DNA of 64,000 bases from Caballeronia concitans (GTDB lineage Bacteria; Pseudomonadota; Gammaproteobacteria; Burkholderiales; Burkholderiaceae). Under the pieces are notes generated by a model, which worked only from the letters and a program-made list of their open reading frames with translations, was not told the DNA's origin and did not search any database. Numbering within the stretch: the first letter of the stretch is position 1; each line of letters opens with the position of its first letter. A program made the translations under genes and the position numbers. The stretch spans positions 62,001 through 126,000 of the forward strand of contig NZ_FCNV02000009.1 of NCBI RefSeq assembly GCF_001544615.1, given 5' to 3'. This document shows positions 16,933 through 26,703 of the stretch, in pieces.

Positions 16933-18044
16933 ACCAGCCGCAAACGCTGATCGACACCGGCGCGGACGACGACGAACAGTTCGACCTGTTCGGGTCCGCC
17001 GCGCCGGATTCCGTGGCGCAACCGGCCAAGCCGGGCAAGTCGGGTAAGTCGGCCAAGTCGATCAAGCCGCGCGCCGTCCTGCCCGCGCCGATGCAGCCGG
17101 AATTGGAAGCGATCGCGCATCGCCTGCCGGCGCGCGTTCATCTCGGCACATCGACATGGTCGTTTCCGGGCTGGCGCGGCGTCGTCTACGGCGACGATTA
17201 TTCGAACACCAAACTTTCCCGCGACGGCCTCGCCGCCTACGCCGCGCATCCGCTATTGAAGAGCGTGTCGATCGACCGCTCGTTCTACGCGCCGCTGTCG
17301 CTCGCGGAGTATGCGCGATACGCATCGCAGGTGCCGGCGCATTTTCGCTTCATCGTGAAAGCGCCCGCTTCCGTCACCGATGCCTTCATTCGCGGCGAAC
17401 GCGGCGCGCCCGCTTCCGAGAACCCCGCGTTCCTGAACGCGCAAATTGCCATCGACGAATTCGTGACGCCGTGCATCGGCGGACTGGGCGAGAAGGCGGG
17501 CGCGCCCGTATTCCAGATTCCGCCGCTGCCGGACGCGATGATCGTCGAACCGTCGCGCTTCATCGACCGTCTCGCGGCATTTCTAGGCGCGTTGCCGCCG
17601 CTCGAAGGCGACGCGTGCTACGCCGTCGAACTGCGCGACGCGGTGATGCTGACGCCGCGTTTCATCCGAACGCTCCGCGACGCGAACGTGCGGTACTGCG
17701 TCGGCGTGCACGCGCGCATGCCGGACGTGCGTCGGCAGGCAAAGGCGCTGGCGCTGCTGGACGAAGACAGGTTGGGACCGCTCGTCGTGCGCTGGAGTTT
17801 GCACAGCGGCTTTCGCTACGAGCAGGCGAAGGCGAAGTACGAGCCGTTCGACAGAATCGTCGATGAAGATCTCGATACGCGCAAAGCGTTGGCCGAACTG
17901 GCCGCGCAATACGCGATCGCGGGCCAGCCGGTGGTGATCGCGGCGAACAACAAGGCGGAAGGCTCCGCGCCGCTGACGTGCTTCGAGCTGGCGCGCGGCA
18001 TCGCAACGGAGTGCGAGCGCGCGCAGTCGAACTCGGAGAATTAA
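16896..18044 (+). CDS. DUF72 family protein (YecE-like)
   Basis: 382 aa if the GTG at 16896 is used; any start between there and about residue 66 is possible because the first 65 residues are a non-conserved linker rich in Lys, Ser and Gly. The conserved TIM-barrel-like DUF72 domain starts at about 77 (VHLGTSTWSFPGWRG) and includes SIDRSFYAPLS, FIVKAPASVTD and YAVELRD. No enzymatic activity has been firmly assigned to the family. The start overlaps the end of cfa, so the two are coupled. Confidence 0.85.
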   Translation: MVAALYLREAALNQPQTLIDTGADDDEQFDLFGSAAPDSVAQPAKPGKSGKSAKSIKPRAVLPAPMQPELEAIAHRLPARVHLGTSTWSFPGWRGVVYGDDYSNTKLSRDGLAAYAAHPLLKSVSIDRSFYAPLSLAEYARYASQVPAHFRFIVKAPASVTDAFIRGERGAPASENPAFLNAQIAIDEFVTPCIGGLGEKAGAPVFQIPPLPDAMIVEPSRFIDRLAAFLGALPPLEGDACYAVELRDAVMLTPRFIRTLRDANVRYCVGVHARMPDVRRQAKALALLDEDRLGPLVVRWSLHSGFRYEQAKAKYEPFDRIVDEDLDTRKALAELAAQYAIAGQPVVIAANNKAEGSAPLTCFELARGIATECERAQSNSEN

Positions 18045-18051
18045 CGCAGCA

Positions 18052-18612
18052 TCACGCCTTCAGCCGATGCGCGAACTTCTTGCGGAACTTCGCCACCTTC
18101 GGCCCGACGATCGCCGCGCAATAACCCTGGTTCGGATGCTGCGCGAAGAAGTTCTGGTGATACGCCTCGGCGGGATAGTAGTCGTCGGCGAGCGGCGTGA
18201 CCTCCGTCACGATCTTGCCGCCGTAAATGTCCTCGCGTTGAAGTTCGTCGATCACTTCGAGCGCAACCTGGCGCTGCTCGTCCGAATGCGTGAACACCGC
18301 CGAGCGATACTGCGTGCCGACATCGTTGCCCTGCCGATTGATCTGCGTCGGATCGTGCGTCGCGAAGAAAATCTCGAGAATCTCGCGATAGCCGATGACA
18401 GCCGGATCGAATACGACCTTCACCACTTCCGCGTGGCCGGTGTCGCCCTCGCAAACCTGCTCGTACGACGGATTCACCACCTGGCCGCCCGCATAGCCCG
18501 ATTCCACCGACTCCACGCCTTCCACCGCCAGAAACACGGCTTCGGTGCACCAGAAACAACCACCGCCGAGCGTCGCGGTTTCGAGTCTCTTCTGTGCGTT
18601 TTGCTGGGTCAT
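18052..18612 (-). CDS. msrA: Peptide methionine sulfoxide reductase MsrA
   Basis: 186 aa with the catalytic motif GGCFWC (17-22, Cys19 the nucleophile) and the family blocks GYAGGQ, GDTGHAEVVKVVFDP and ATHDPTQ. MsrA reduces the S-epimer of methionine sulfoxide in proteins using thioredoxin. It is convergent to the DUF72 gene with only 7 bp between stops. A single-domain enzyme without an MsrB fusion. Confidence 0.95.
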   Translation of the reverse strand: MTQQNAQKRLETATLGGGCFWCTEAVFLAVEGVESVESGYAGGQVVNPSYEQVCEGDTGHAEVVKVVFDPAVIGYREILEIFFATHDPTQINRQGNDVGTQYRSAVFTHSDEQRQVALEVIDELQREDIYGGKIVTEVTPLADDYYPAEAYHQNFFAQHPNQGYCAAIVGPKVAKFRKKFAHRLKA

Positions 18613-18895
18613 GCCTGCTCCTCGTCACGTTCGTGCGGCCACGCCGCGGACCCTCCATGTGGTTGCGCGACGCCGCTTCTTCAATCAGACGAGCTTACCG
18701 GCTTTTACAAAGCGGCGTTGGCCACACTGCCGGTACTGGCTTATGGCGGCTTCCGATGGCCGATTCCGCTAGAATCGACACAAATCTACAGCTTTTTATG
18801 TTTTCAGAAAAAATCGTTCCGACTCAGGCGCGACGCGCGGCCGGCTCGGCGGCACACGACACACTCGACCGTTCACTCGCCCGCACAGTTGCCAA

Positions 18896-19408
18896 ATGAC
18901 ACGCGCCAAAACTCCGAATTTCGACCCGACCGCTTTCCGCGCCGCGCTCGGCCAGTTTGCGACCGGCGTGACCGTCATCACCACGCGCACCGATTCCGGC
19001 CAGTTGATCGGCATCACCGCGAGTTCGTTCAATTCCGTTTCGCTCGATCCGCCGCTCGTGCTGTGGAGTCTTTCCACGCGCTCGGCGTCGATGCCCGTTT
19101 TCCGCTCGAATAGCCATTACGTCGTGAACGTGCTGGCGGCTTCTCAGATCGATCTGTGCCGGCGCTTCGCCACGGTCAAGGGCGACCGCTTCGCGGGCGT
19201 GTCGCACGCGGCGGGCGATACCGGCATGCCCGTGCTCGACGGCGCGCTCGCCTGGTTCGAATGCCACAATCGCAGCCGCTACGACGAAGGCGATCACGTG
19301 ATCTTCGTCGGCGAAGTGGAACGCTGCGGCGTGCGCGAGAACGCGTCCGAAGTCGCGCCGCTCGTGTTTCAGGCGGGCGGATTCCACACGATCGGACCGC
19401 TCGAATAA
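18896..19408 (+). CDS. Flavin reductase-like (FMN-binding split-barrel) protein
   Basis: 170 aa with the pattern RAALGQFATGVTVITTR, GITASSFNSVSLDPPLVLWSL broken by short loops, and a terminal FQAGGFH. This is the family of NAD(P)H:flavin reductases that supply FMNH2/FADH2 to two-component monooxygenases. No oxygenase gene is next to it. Its partner is unknown. It is preceded by about 280 bp with a TAGAAT -10-like box near 18770 and faces kynR convergently. Confidence 0.87.
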   Translation: MTRAKTPNFDPTAFRAALGQFATGVTVITTRTDSGQLIGITASSFNSVSLDPPLVLWSLSTRSASMPVFRSNSHYVVNVLAASQIDLCRRFATVKGDRFAGVSHAAGDTGMPVLDGALAWFECHNRSRYDEGDHVIFVGEVERCGVRENASEVAPLVFQAGGFHTIGPLE

Positions 19409-19428
19409 GGCCTCGTCCGGCCGCAGCC

Positions 19429-19935
19429 TCAGGCGTGCGGCGCGCCGCGCGACGGCTGATCGATCAACGCGACGGGCACGCCCGCGTCGTCCTTCATGGT
19501 CTGCAACACGATGTTCGAGCGAATGTCGATCACGCCCGGCGCCTTGTAGAGCTTCGTCAGGATGAAATCGGAGTAGTGCTTGAGGTTGTGCGCGAGCACG
19601 CGCAGCACGTAGTGCGTGTCGCCGGTCACGACGAACGCGCCGACCACTTCCGGCCATTCGCGCACCGCCGCCGCGAACTTCTCGTGCCAGTTTTCCTGAT
19701 CGTTGCGCATGGAGACGTGGACGAACGCCTCCAGTTCGATGCCCAGCCGCTCCCGATCCAGGCACGCGCGATAACTCGCGATCACGCCTTCTTCTTCGAG
19801 CAGGCGCATTCGGCGCAGGCACGCCGACGGCGAAAGCGAAATGCGCTCCGCCAGGTCCAGGTTGCTGATCCGTCCATCTTCCTGCAATACCGCCAGAATT
19901 CGGCAATCCGTTGCATCGAGCGTGAATCCGGTCAC
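19429..19935 (-). CDS. kynR: Lrp/AsnC-family regulator of kynurenine genes (KynR)
   Basis: 168 aa with an N-terminal winged helix-turn-helix (DATDCRILAVLQEDGRISNLDLAERISLSPSACLRR in two runs) and a C-terminal RAM ligand domain. It is transcribed divergently from kynBUA with a 133-bp spacer. In Pseudomonas and Burkholderia a gene of this family in this position (KynR) activates kyn genes in response to kynurenine; the assignment rests on family and position. An inverted repeat in the spacer could be its site. Confidence 0.88.
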   Translation of the reverse strand: MTGFTLDATDCRILAVLQEDGRISNLDLAERISLSPSACLRRMRLLEEEGVIASYRACLDRERLGIELEAFVHVSMRNDQENWHEKFAAAVREWPEVVGAFVVTGDTHYVLRVLAHNLKHYSDFILTKLYKAPGVIDIRSNIVLQTMKDDAGVPVALIDQPSRGAPHA

Positions 19936-19968
19936 TTTTTAGCCTCCTAGCCCGTTTCATCGAATTAT

Positions 19969-19982
19969 GTTCTAGTCAGAAC
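19969..19982. promoter_or_regulatory. Candidate KynR operator
   Basis: Perfect inverted repeat GTTCT-agtc-AGAAC in the kynR-kynB spacer, 34 bp from the kynR start. Lrp-family proteins bind such short palindromes, so autoregulation and control of kynB from here would make sense. Inferred from position only. Confidence 0.45.
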
Positions 19983-20068
19983 GTTTTTGGGTGGTTATTT
20001 CGCAAGCACCTTTCGGAATTGGACGGCTATGATTTGACGCATATCCACACTCTCTGCTAGGCCGCGCC

Positions 20069-20695
20069 ATGACGCTTCTCGACATTTCCGCGCCCGTCGC
20101 CGCAGGCACGCCGGTCTGGCCGGGCGACACGCCTGTGAACATCGAGCGCGTCTGGCGGATCGAAACGGGTTCGCCCGTGAACGTCGCGCGCGTCACGCTT
20201 TCGCCGCACACCGGCACGCACGCCGATGCCCCGCTTCACTACGACGCCGACGGCGCCGCCATCGGCGCGGTCGATCTGGACACGTACATCGGCGCGTGCC
20301 GGGTCGTGCACTGCATCGGCGCGAAGCCGCTCGTCACGCCGGACATGCTCGCCGCGCATCTGCACGACGCCCCGCCCCGCATTCTCCTGCGCACCTATGG
20401 CCGCGCGCCGCTCGACGCGTGGGACAGCGCATTCTGCGCGGTTGCGCCCGAAACCATCGATTTGCTCGCGGACAAAGGCGTGAGGCTCGTCGGCATCGAC
20501 ACGCCTTCGCTCGATCCGCAGGAATCGAAAACGATGGACGCGCATCGCCGCATCCGCGCGCATCGCATGGCGATTCTCGAAGGCCTCGTGCTCGATGCCG
20601 TCGCGCCCGGCGACTACGAGCTGATCGCGCTGCCGCTCAAATTCGCGACGCTCGATGCAAGCCCCGTGCGCGCCGCCCTTCGCCCGCTCTGCTAA
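20069..20695 (+). CDS. kynB: Kynurenine formamidase
   Basis: 208 aa with the metal-binding motif HTGTHADAP (H47, H51, D53) of the cyclase family. KynB hydrolyses N-formylkynurenine to kynurenine plus formate, the second step of tryptophan oxidation. It is the first gene of kynBUA; 14 bp separate it from kynU. The whole pathway from tryptophan to anthranilate is encoded by the three genes. Confidence 0.96.
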   Translation: MTLLDISAPVAAGTPVWPGDTPVNIERVWRIETGSPVNVARVTLSPHTGTHADAPLHYDADGAAIGAVDLDTYIGACRVVHCIGAKPLVTPDMLAAHLHDAPPRILLRTYGRAPLDAWDSAFCAVAPETIDLLADKGVRLVGIDTPSLDPQESKTMDAHRRIRAHRMAILEGLVLDAVAPGDYELIALPLKFATLDASPVRAALRPLC

Positions 20696-20709
20696 CTATC
20701 CGCCACAAC

Positions 20710-21972
20710 ATGGACTTTTCGATGAAACATCGTGACGATGCCGCCGCGCTCGACCGCGACGATCCGCTCGGCGCATTGCGCGCCCAGTTCGCGCTCTCCG
20801 ACGGCGTGATCTATCTCGACGGCAATTCGCTCGGCGTGCCGCCCAAGGCCGCGGCCGCGCGCGCGGCCGGCGTGATCGGCGGCGAATGGGGCGAAGGGCT
20901 GATCCGAAGCTGGAACACGGCGGGCTGGTTCGCCATGCCGAAGCGCCTCGGCAACAAGCTCGCGCCGCTGATCGGCGCGGGCGAGGACGAAGTCGTCGTC
21001 ACGGACACGATCTCCGCGAACCTGTTCAAGGTCCTCTCGGCGGCGCTGAAGCTCGCGAACGAACGCGACTCGAAGCGCCGCGTGATCGTCTCCGAACGTT
21101 CGAATTTCCCGAGCGATCTCTACATCGCGCAGGGTTTGATCGAGCAACTGGATCGCGGTTATGAACTGCGTCTCGTCGATGACGCCGCCGAGCTGCCCGC
21201 CGCCATCGACGAACACACCGCCATCGCGATGATCACGCACGTGAACTATCGCACCGGTTACATGCACGACATGGCCGCGCTCACCGAAATGGTTCATCGC
21301 GCGGGCGCGCTCGCCGTCTGGGACCTCGCGCATTCGGCGGGCGCGGTGCCGGTCGATCTGAACGGCGTCGGCGCGGACTACGCGGTCGGCTGCACGTACA
21401 AGTATCTGAACGGCGGCCCCGGTTCGCCCGGCTTCGTGTGGGTGCCGAAGCGCCATCAGAACGCGTTCTCGCAGCCGCTTTCCGGATGGTGGGGCCACAA
21501 AAAACCGTTCGAGATGGACCCGGTTTATCGGCCGGACGCGGGCATCGCGCGCTTTCTGTGCGGCACGCAGCCGATCGTTTCGATGGCGCTCGTCGAATGC
21601 GGACTCGAAGTCTTCCTGCAAACGGACATGCAGGCGTTGCGGCGCAAGTCGCTCGCGCTCGCCGATCTGTTCATCGCGCTCGTGGAAGCCCGGTGCGCCG
21701 ATTTTCCGCTCACGCTCGCGACGCCTCGCGATCACGCGCAACGCGGCTCGCAAGTGAGCTTCCTTCATCCGTACGGCTATGAAGTGATGCAGGCGCTGAT
21801 CGCGCGCGGCGTGATCGGCGATTATCGCGAGCCGCGCATTCTGCGCTTCGGCTTCACGCCGCTCTACACGCGTTTCGTCGATGTGTGGGACGCCGTCGAA
21901 ATCCTGCGCGACGTGCTCGCGACCGAAAGCTGGCGCGCGCCGGAATTCGCCGAACGCGCATCGGTGACCTGA
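20710..21972 (+). CDS. kynU: Kynureninase
   Basis: 420 aa from the ATG at 20710 (a second ATG at 20722 is possible). This PLP enzyme of fold type I carries the Schiff-base lysine at about K231 in [15 protein letters not shown], and the N-terminal block [11 protein letters not shown]. It cleaves kynurenine to anthranilate and alanine. It sits between kynB and kynA with gaps of 14 and 11 bp, so the three are one operon. Confidence 0.96.
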   Translation: MDFSMKHRDDAAALDRDDPLGALRAQFALSDGVIYLDGNSLGVPPKAAAARAAGVIGGEWGEGLIRSWNTAGWFAMPKRLGNKLAPLIGAGEDEVVVTDTISANLFKVLSAALKLANERDSKRRVIVSERSNFPSDLYIAQGLIEQLDRGYELRLVDDAAELPAAIDEHTAIAMITHVNYRTGYMHDMAALTEMVHRAGALAVWDLAHSAGAVPVDLNGVGADYAVGCTYKYLNGGPGSPGFVWVPKRHQNAFSQPLSGWWGHKKPFEMDPVYRPDAGIARFLCGTQPIVSMALVECGLEVFLQTDMQALRRKSLALADLFIALVEARCADFPLTLATPRDHAQRGSQVSFLHPYGYEVMQALIARGVIGDYREPRILRFGFTPLYTRFVDVWDAVEILRDVLATESWRAPEFAERASVT

Positions 21973-21983
21973 GGACTGCGATC

Positions 21984-22853
21984 ATGAGCGAAACGCAAGG
22001 TTGTCCGTTCGGCCATGGCGCGGCATCGGAAAAAGAAGGCTGGCACGACGCCAAGCTCGACTTCTCCGATTCGATGAGCTACGGCGATTATCTCGGCCTC
22101 GATTCGATCCTGAACGCGCAGCATCCGCTGTCGCCGGATCACAACGAGATGTTGTTCATCGTGCAGCATCAGACGAGCGAGCTGTGGATGAAGCTCGCGC
22201 TCTACGAACTGCGCGCGGCGCTGGATTCCGTTCATCGCGATGAACTGCCGCCCGCGTTCAAGATGCTCGCGCGCGTCTCGCGGATCTTCGAGCAACTCGT
22301 GCAAGCGTGGAACGTGCTCGCGACCATGACGCCGTCCGAATACACCGCGATGCGGCCGTATCTGGGCGCGTCGTCGGGGTTTCAGTCGCATCAGTATCGG
22401 CAGATCGAGTTTTTGCTCGGCAACAAGAACGTGCAGATGTTGAAGCCGCACGCGCACAGGCCGGAGATTCTCGGGCAGGTGCGCGAGACGCTCGAGGCGC
22501 CTTCGTTCTACGACGAAGTCATTCGCCTGCTCGCGCGGCGCGGTTTCGAAATTGCGCCCGAGCGGCTGAATCGCGACTGGACGCAGCCGACCGCGCACGA
22601 TGCATCGGTCGAAGCGGCGTGGCTCGCGGTGTATCGCAATCCGTCGGAGCACTGGGAGCTGTACGAGATGGCCGAAGAACTCGTCGATCTCGAAGACGCG
22701 TTCCGGCAATGGCGCTTTCGCCACGTCACGACGGTCGAGCGGATCATCGGCTTCAAGCAGGGCACGGGCGGCACGGCGGGCGCGCCGTATTTGCGCAAGA
22801 TGCTCGATGTCGTGCTGTTTCCGGAGCTATGGCACGTCCGGACCGTGCTTTGA
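21984..22853 (+). CDS. kynA: Tryptophan 2,3-dioxygenase
   Basis: 289 aa from the ATG at 21984. Conserved TDO blocks include [44 protein letters not shown] and [14 protein letters not shown]. The heme enzyme opens the indole ring of tryptophan to N-formylkynurenine. Last gene of the kynBUA operon; convergent to the IclR gene with an 18-bp gap. Confidence 0.97.
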   Translation: MSETQGCPFGHGAASEKEGWHDAKLDFSDSMSYGDYLGLDSILNAQHPLSPDHNEMLFIVQHQTSELWMKLALYELRAALDSVHRDELPPAFKMLARVSRIFEQLVQAWNVLATMTPSEYTAMRPYLGASSGFQSHQYRQIEFLLGNKNVQMLKPHAHRPEILGQVRETLEAPSFYDEVIRLLARRGFEIAPERLNRDWTQPTAHDASVEAAWLAVYRNPSEHWELYEMAEELVDLEDAFRQWRFRHVTTVERIIGFKQGTGGTAGAPYLRKMLDVVLFPELWHVRTVL

Positions 22854-22871
22854 CCGCTTATCCGGCGCGGT

Positions 22872-23681
22872 TCAGCCGAGCCGCGCGGCGAGCGCCTTCA
22901 GCTTCGGGCCGATGACTTCGCGAAAATAAGCCTCGTCCATCGACGATGCCGGTCCGCTGCTGCTCAACACGAGCCATCGGCCATTGCGCACGTCGCGAAA
23001 CGGCGCGGCGATCGCGTTGACGTCGTCGTGCCACTCGCGGAACGAATAGCAGCAGCCGTCACGCGCGTAGTCGCCGATGGCGCGCTTCGCCGCTTCGACA
23101 CGATGCGCGCCATCCTCGCCCGCCGCTTCCCCCAACTCGTCCAGCAACGCCGCGCGCGCCGCCGGTTCCTGCACCGCAAGGTACGCGCGGCCCATCGAAC
23201 TGGTGAGCATCGACAGGCGCGATCCAGGCGCGAGGCCGAGCGTCAGCGCCGTTTCACTGCGGATGGTGTCCAGATAGATCATGTCGAGCCCGTCGCGGCA
23301 TCCGAGCGATACCGCCGCCCCGATTTCCCGCGCCAGCGCGCGCATGTGCGGACGTGCCAGTTCGAGCGAATCCGCGCCCGCGAGCAGCGCAAAGCCGAGC
23401 GACAGCACGCCGGTGTCGAGCGCGTACTTGCCGGCGGCGTCGTCGAAGCGCAAATAGCCGAGCGTCGCGAGCGTGTAAGCCAGGCGGTTGACCGTCGCTT
23501 TCGGCAAGCCGGTGCGTTCGACGAAATCGCGGTTGCCGAGCAAGGTTTCGCCGGGCCGAAATGCGCGCAATATGTCCAGACCGCGCGCCAGTGCGACGAC
23601 GAATCTGCGCTCGTCGATGTCATCGGCTGCGACACGGCGCGTCGATTTAGAAGCGGACTTGCGATTGTTGGCGGAATCCAT
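22872..23681 (-). CDS. IclR-family transcriptional regulator
   Basis: 269 aa. After a Lys/Arg-rich N-terminal tail there is a winged helix-turn-helix (FVERTGLPKATVNRLAYTLA) and the IclR effector domain with LGCRDGLDMIYLDTIRSE and DGCCYSFREW. It is divergent from gcdH (106 bp apart), and so is the likely local regulator of glutaryl-CoA dehydrogenase. IclR proteins that control aromatic or acyl-CoA degradation are common. The effector is unknown. Confidence 0.9.
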   Translation of the reverse strand: MDSANNRKSASKSTRRVAADDIDERRFVVALARGLDILRAFRPGETLLGNRDFVERTGLPKATVNRLAYTLATLGYLRFDDAAGKYALDTGVLSLGFALLAGADSLELARPHMRALAREIGAAVSLGCRDGLDMIYLDTIRSETALTLGLAPGSRLSMLTSSMGRAYLAVQEPAARAALLDELGEAAGEDGAHRVEAAKRAIGDYARDGCCYSFREWHDDVNAIAAPFRDVRNGRWLVLSSSGPASSMDEAYFREVIGPKLKALAARLG

Positions 23682-23698
23682 CGAATGCTAAACTCGGA

Positions 23699-23714
23699 GT
23701 TCGTTTTGCAGAAC
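23699..23714. promoter_or_regulatory. Candidate IclR-type operator
   Basis: GTTC-N8-GAAC inverted repeat in the IclR-gcdH spacer; a wider pair GAGTTC (23697-23702) and GAACTC (23731-23736) frames it. IclR proteins often bind such palindromes. Inferred from position only. Confidence 0.4.
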
Positions 23715-23787
23715 ATTGTTTCGCATAGCGGAACTCGCGTCAAGCGCCGCGTCTTGGCGCGTCAACACTACACACCGGAGAACGCAC

Positions 23788-24978
23788 ATGGCCGACGCCG
23801 CCCGTTTCAACTGGGAAGACCCGCTGCTCTTGGATCAACAACTGAACGAAGACGAACGCATGGTGCGGGACGCCGCACGCGCCTACGCGCAGGACAAGCT
23901 GCAGCCGCGCGTCATGCAGGCGTTTCGCGAGGAAAGGACCGATCCGGCGATCTTTCGCGAAATGGGCGAACTCGGGCTGCTCGGCCCGACGATTCCCGAG
24001 CAATACGGCGGGCCGGGGCTCAATTACGTCAGCTATGGGCTGATCGCGCGGGAAGTGGAGCGCGTGGATTCGGGTTATCGCTCGATGATGTCGGTGCAAT
24101 CGTCGCTCGTCATGGTGCCGATTTACACGTTCGGCAGCGACGCGCAAAAGGAAAAGTATCTGCCGAAGCTGGCGCGCGGCGAGTGGATCGGCTGCTTCGG
24201 GCTGACCGAGCCGAACGCGGGCTCCGACCCGGCCAGCATGACGACGCGCGCGAAGAAAGTGCAGAACGGCTTCTCGCTTTCCGGCACGAAGATGTGGATT
24301 TCGAACTCGCCGATCGCGGATGTCTTCGTCGTCTGGGCGAAGCTCGAAGAAGACGGTCGTGACGAGATTCGCGGCTTCATCCTGGAAAAAGGCTGGAAGG
24401 GACTGTCCGCGCCCGCGATTCACGGCAAGGTCGGGCTGCGCGCGTCGATCACCGGCGAGGTCGTGATGGACGAGGTCTTCGTCCCCGAAGAAAACATCCT
24501 GCCGAACGTGCGCGGACTGAAAGGTCCGTTCACGTGCCTCAATTCGGCGCGCTACGGCATCTCGTGGGGCGCGCTCGGCGCCGCCGAAGCGTGCTGGCAC
24601 ACGGCGCGTCAATACACGCTCGATCGCAAGCAGTTCGGTCGTCCGCTTGCCGCGAATCAATTGATTCAAAAAAAACTCGCCGACATGCAGACGGAAATCA
24701 CGCTCGGACTGCAAGGCGTGCTGCGCCTCGGCCGGATGAAGGACGAAGGCACGGCGGCCGTCGAAATCACGTCGATCATGAAGCGCAATTCATGCGGCAA
24801 GGCGCTGGAGATTGCACGGCTCGCGCGCGACATGCTCGGCGGCAACGGAATCTCGGATGAATTCGGCGTCGCGCGCCATCTCGTGAATCTCGAAGTCGTG
24901 AACACCTACGAAGGCACGCACGATATCCACGCGCTCATTCTCGGCCGCGCGCAGACGGGCATTCAGGCGTTCTTCTGA
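23788..24978 (+). CDS. gcdH: Glutaryl-CoA dehydrogenase
   Basis: 396 aa from the ATG at 23788, with GGAG eight bases upstream. The sequence follows glutaryl-CoA dehydrogenases: [17 protein letters not shown] at the start, [24 protein letters not shown] and near the C-terminus the catalytic Glu (about 375) in [10 protein letters not shown]. It oxidises and decarboxylates glutaryl-CoA to crotonyl-CoA with FAD, in lysine and tryptophan degradation. It is next to but outside the kyn operon, which yields anthranilate rather than glutaryl-CoA, so lysine-derived glutaryl-CoA is the more likely substrate here. Confidence 0.93.
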   Translation: MADAARFNWEDPLLLDQQLNEDERMVRDAARAYAQDKLQPRVMQAFREERTDPAIFREMGELGLLGPTIPEQYGGPGLNYVSYGLIAREVERVDSGYRSMMSVQSSLVMVPIYTFGSDAQKEKYLPKLARGEWIGCFGLTEPNAGSDPASMTTRAKKVQNGFSLSGTKMWISNSPIADVFVVWAKLEEDGRDEIRGFILEKGWKGLSAPAIHGKVGLRASITGEVVMDEVFVPEENILPNVRGLKGPFTCLNSARYGISWGALGAAEACWHTARQYTLDRKQFGRPLAANQLIQKKLADMQTEITLGLQGVLRLGRMKDEGTAAVEITSIMKRNSCGKALEIARLARDMLGGNGISDEFGVARHLVNLEVVNTYEGTHDIHALILGRAQTGIQAFF

Positions 24979-25073
24979 GAACGGTGGCAATCGCTTTGTA
25001 ACTTTCGATTCGCCGCTGAAACTTTTACGGGACAGATCGCCTCCATTCAGCACGGTGTCGAACTATCGACGAA

Positions 25074-25101
25074 GGCGGCGCGAAAGCGCCATCGCGCCGC
25101 C
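25074..25101. terminator. GC-rich hairpin after gcdH
   Basis: GGCGGCGCG and CGCGCCGCC form a 9-bp perfect stem around a ten-base loop, about 95 bp after the gcdH stop. There is no T-run, so it may be only a partial terminator or an RNA-stabilising stem. The rest of 24979-25212 shows no gene. Confidence 0.35.
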
Positions 25102-25212
25102 ATAAACGGGGCTGGAACGAAACCTGCGTGACTCGCGCCGCAGTCGAGCCTCCTCGTCAGCGATGGCATCTTTGGTTACGATTCCCCGTAGCCTCACCGA
25201 TTGGAGCCTTTA

Positions 25213-25515
25213 ATGTCAGAAATCAATAAGGAGCAGTTCATGTCAGACATCAAAAGCGTTCTCGCTGACGCCGAAGACCTTCTGAGACAAGCCGCCGCGG
25301 CGACGGGCGAGCGGGCTTCGGAACTGCGCGAAACCGCGATGACGCGCCTCAAGCAAGCCAAGGAAAAGGCCGCCGATGCGCAGGTCGTCGTGATCGAGCG
25401 CGGCAAGAAAGCTGCGCGCGCCACCGACGATTACGTGCACGAGCATCCGTGGGCGTCGATCGGTATCGCGGCGGGCATCGGCATGGTCATCGGTCTCCTC
25501 ATCAATCGCCGGTAA
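25213..25515 (+). CDS. DUF883 family protein (ElaB/YqjD-like)
   Basis: 100 aa from ATG 25213. The family has an amphipathic helical N-terminus and a C-terminal membrane helix (SIGIAAGIGMVIGLLINRR) that anchors it in the inner membrane; E. coli YqjD also binds ribosomes in stationary phase. Two in-frame ATGs are possible, 25213 (GGAG upstream) and 25240 (AAGGAG six bases upstream, the better site), giving 100 or 91 aa. It is first in a row of three membrane-linked genes like the E. coli yqjDEK set. Confidence 0.88.
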   Translation: MSEINKEQFMSDIKSVLADAEDLLRQAAAATGERASELRETAMTRLKQAKEKAADAQVVVIERGKKAARATDDYVHEHPWASIGIAAGIGMVIGLLINRR

Positions 25516-25738
25516 GCGTCTCGCGCGGGCCGCGTTCGATTCGAAGCGCGCTTTTCGAACAATGGCCCGCCGTTTGCTGATGCGGTAACCGAAACGATCC
25601 GGACCTTCCGAACGGATCGGCTCAACGAACCGCGAGCGCCCTGCCCGGGCACGCGGCTCGACATTCGCGCCGGCCGGCTGCCTCGTGCACCGGCCGGGAC
25701 CACCAAGGCCGCACCCAACGCGCTCCCGCACCCAAACC

Positions 25739-26119
25739 ATGACGACAGAACGGCTACCGCGCGAAACGTCCCAAGGACCCTTGCGCCGCATTGTGAGTTC
25801 CGCTTTCGCCATCTTCGAGACGCGGCTTGAACTCATCGGCATCGAGCTACAGGAAGAGAAGGAGCGGCTGATCGGCGTGCTGTTCCTCGGCCTCGCGGCG
25901 ATGATGCTCGCCATGATGGCGCTGATCTCTCTCACGGTGCTGATCGCCATTTTCTTTTGGGACAACTACCGCTGGGAGGCGCTCGGCGGCATTACGTTGC
26001 TGTACGCCGTGATCGCGATCATCTGTGGCCTTTCCGCACGCAACAAGCTGCGCAACGCGCCGCATCTGTTCGACGACACGCTCGACCAGTTCCGCAAGGA
26101 CCGCGACATTTTCGATTGA
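25739..26119 (+). CDS. YqjE-like phage-holin-superfamily membrane protein
   Basis: 126 aa from ATG 25739, with two membrane helices flanked by charged segments; a Glu/Arg-rich amphipathic segment before helix 1 (FETRLELIGIELQEEKERL) is characteristic of this family (Pfam phage_holin_3_6). In E. coli yqjE follows yqjD, as here. Function is unknown; membership in a stress-linked membrane module is inferred from order. Confidence 0.82.
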   Translation: MTTERLPRETSQGPLRRIVSSAFAIFETRLELIGIELQEEKERLIGVLFLGLAAMMLAMMALISLTVLIAIFFWDNYRWEALGGITLLYAVIAIICGLSARNKLRNAPHLFDDTLDQFRKDRDIFD

Positions 26120-26176
26120 GATGCGCGGCGCGCTACTCTCCCCGTTCACGCTGAACCACCACTTGCCCGTTCGACC

Positions 26177-26698
26177 ATGAGCCATAACGACGACACCTAC
26201 AAGGCAGGCAAACGCGAAGTGCAGCAACAGCTTCGCACGCCGCACATGCGCACGCTGCGCAAGGAACTGCTGCTTGCTCGCGCGGATGTCGAGCGCATGG
26301 AGTTGCGGCAAGCGACGAACGATCTGCGCGATTCCGTCGCGCATCTGCCGCTCATCGGCATGCTCGTGCCGGGCGTCCGTACCGGGCGGCGCTCGGCACG
26401 GCGCGGCGCGGCGGGCGGCGGTATCGGCAATCTGCTCGGCTCGCTGCTTGGCGGCAGCAGCGGCGGTCCGGCTGGCGGCAAGTTCGCTTTCCTCTTCAAG
26501 CAATATCCGGTCGTCGGATCGCTCGCTTCGCTCTTGCTCACGCGGCCGGTGCGCAACACGGTGCTGCGCGGCGCGAAGCCGCTGCTCAAATGGGGCGGGC
26601 TCGGGCTTGCGGCTTGGGAAGCGTGGCGCATCTACCAGCAGATGAAGGTCACGACCACGGAAACGTCGACCAACGCGGTGGACCCGACGGTTTTCTGA
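26177..26698 (+). CDS. Conserved membrane-associated protein after YqjE (DUF3318-like)
   Basis: 173 aa. A charged N-terminal helix (KELLLARADVERMELRQ) is followed by a Gly-rich linker with many small residues (about 80-100), a hydrophobic segment and a terminal Trp-rich helix. It resembles the hypothetical proteins annotated DUF3318 that follow DUF883-YqjE in Burkholderiaceae; the assignment is from memory of that arrangement and not certain. No enzymatic motif is visible. Confidence 0.68.
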   Translation: MSHNDDTYKAGKREVQQQLRTPHMRTLRKELLLARADVERMELRQATNDLRDSVAHLPLIGMLVPGVRTGRRSARRGAAGGGIGNLLGSLLGGSSGGPAGGKFAFLFKQYPVVGSLASLLLTRPVRNTVLRGAKPLLKWGGLGLAAWEAWRIYQQMKVTTTETSTNAVDPTVF

Positions 26699-26703
26699 AC
26701 GCA

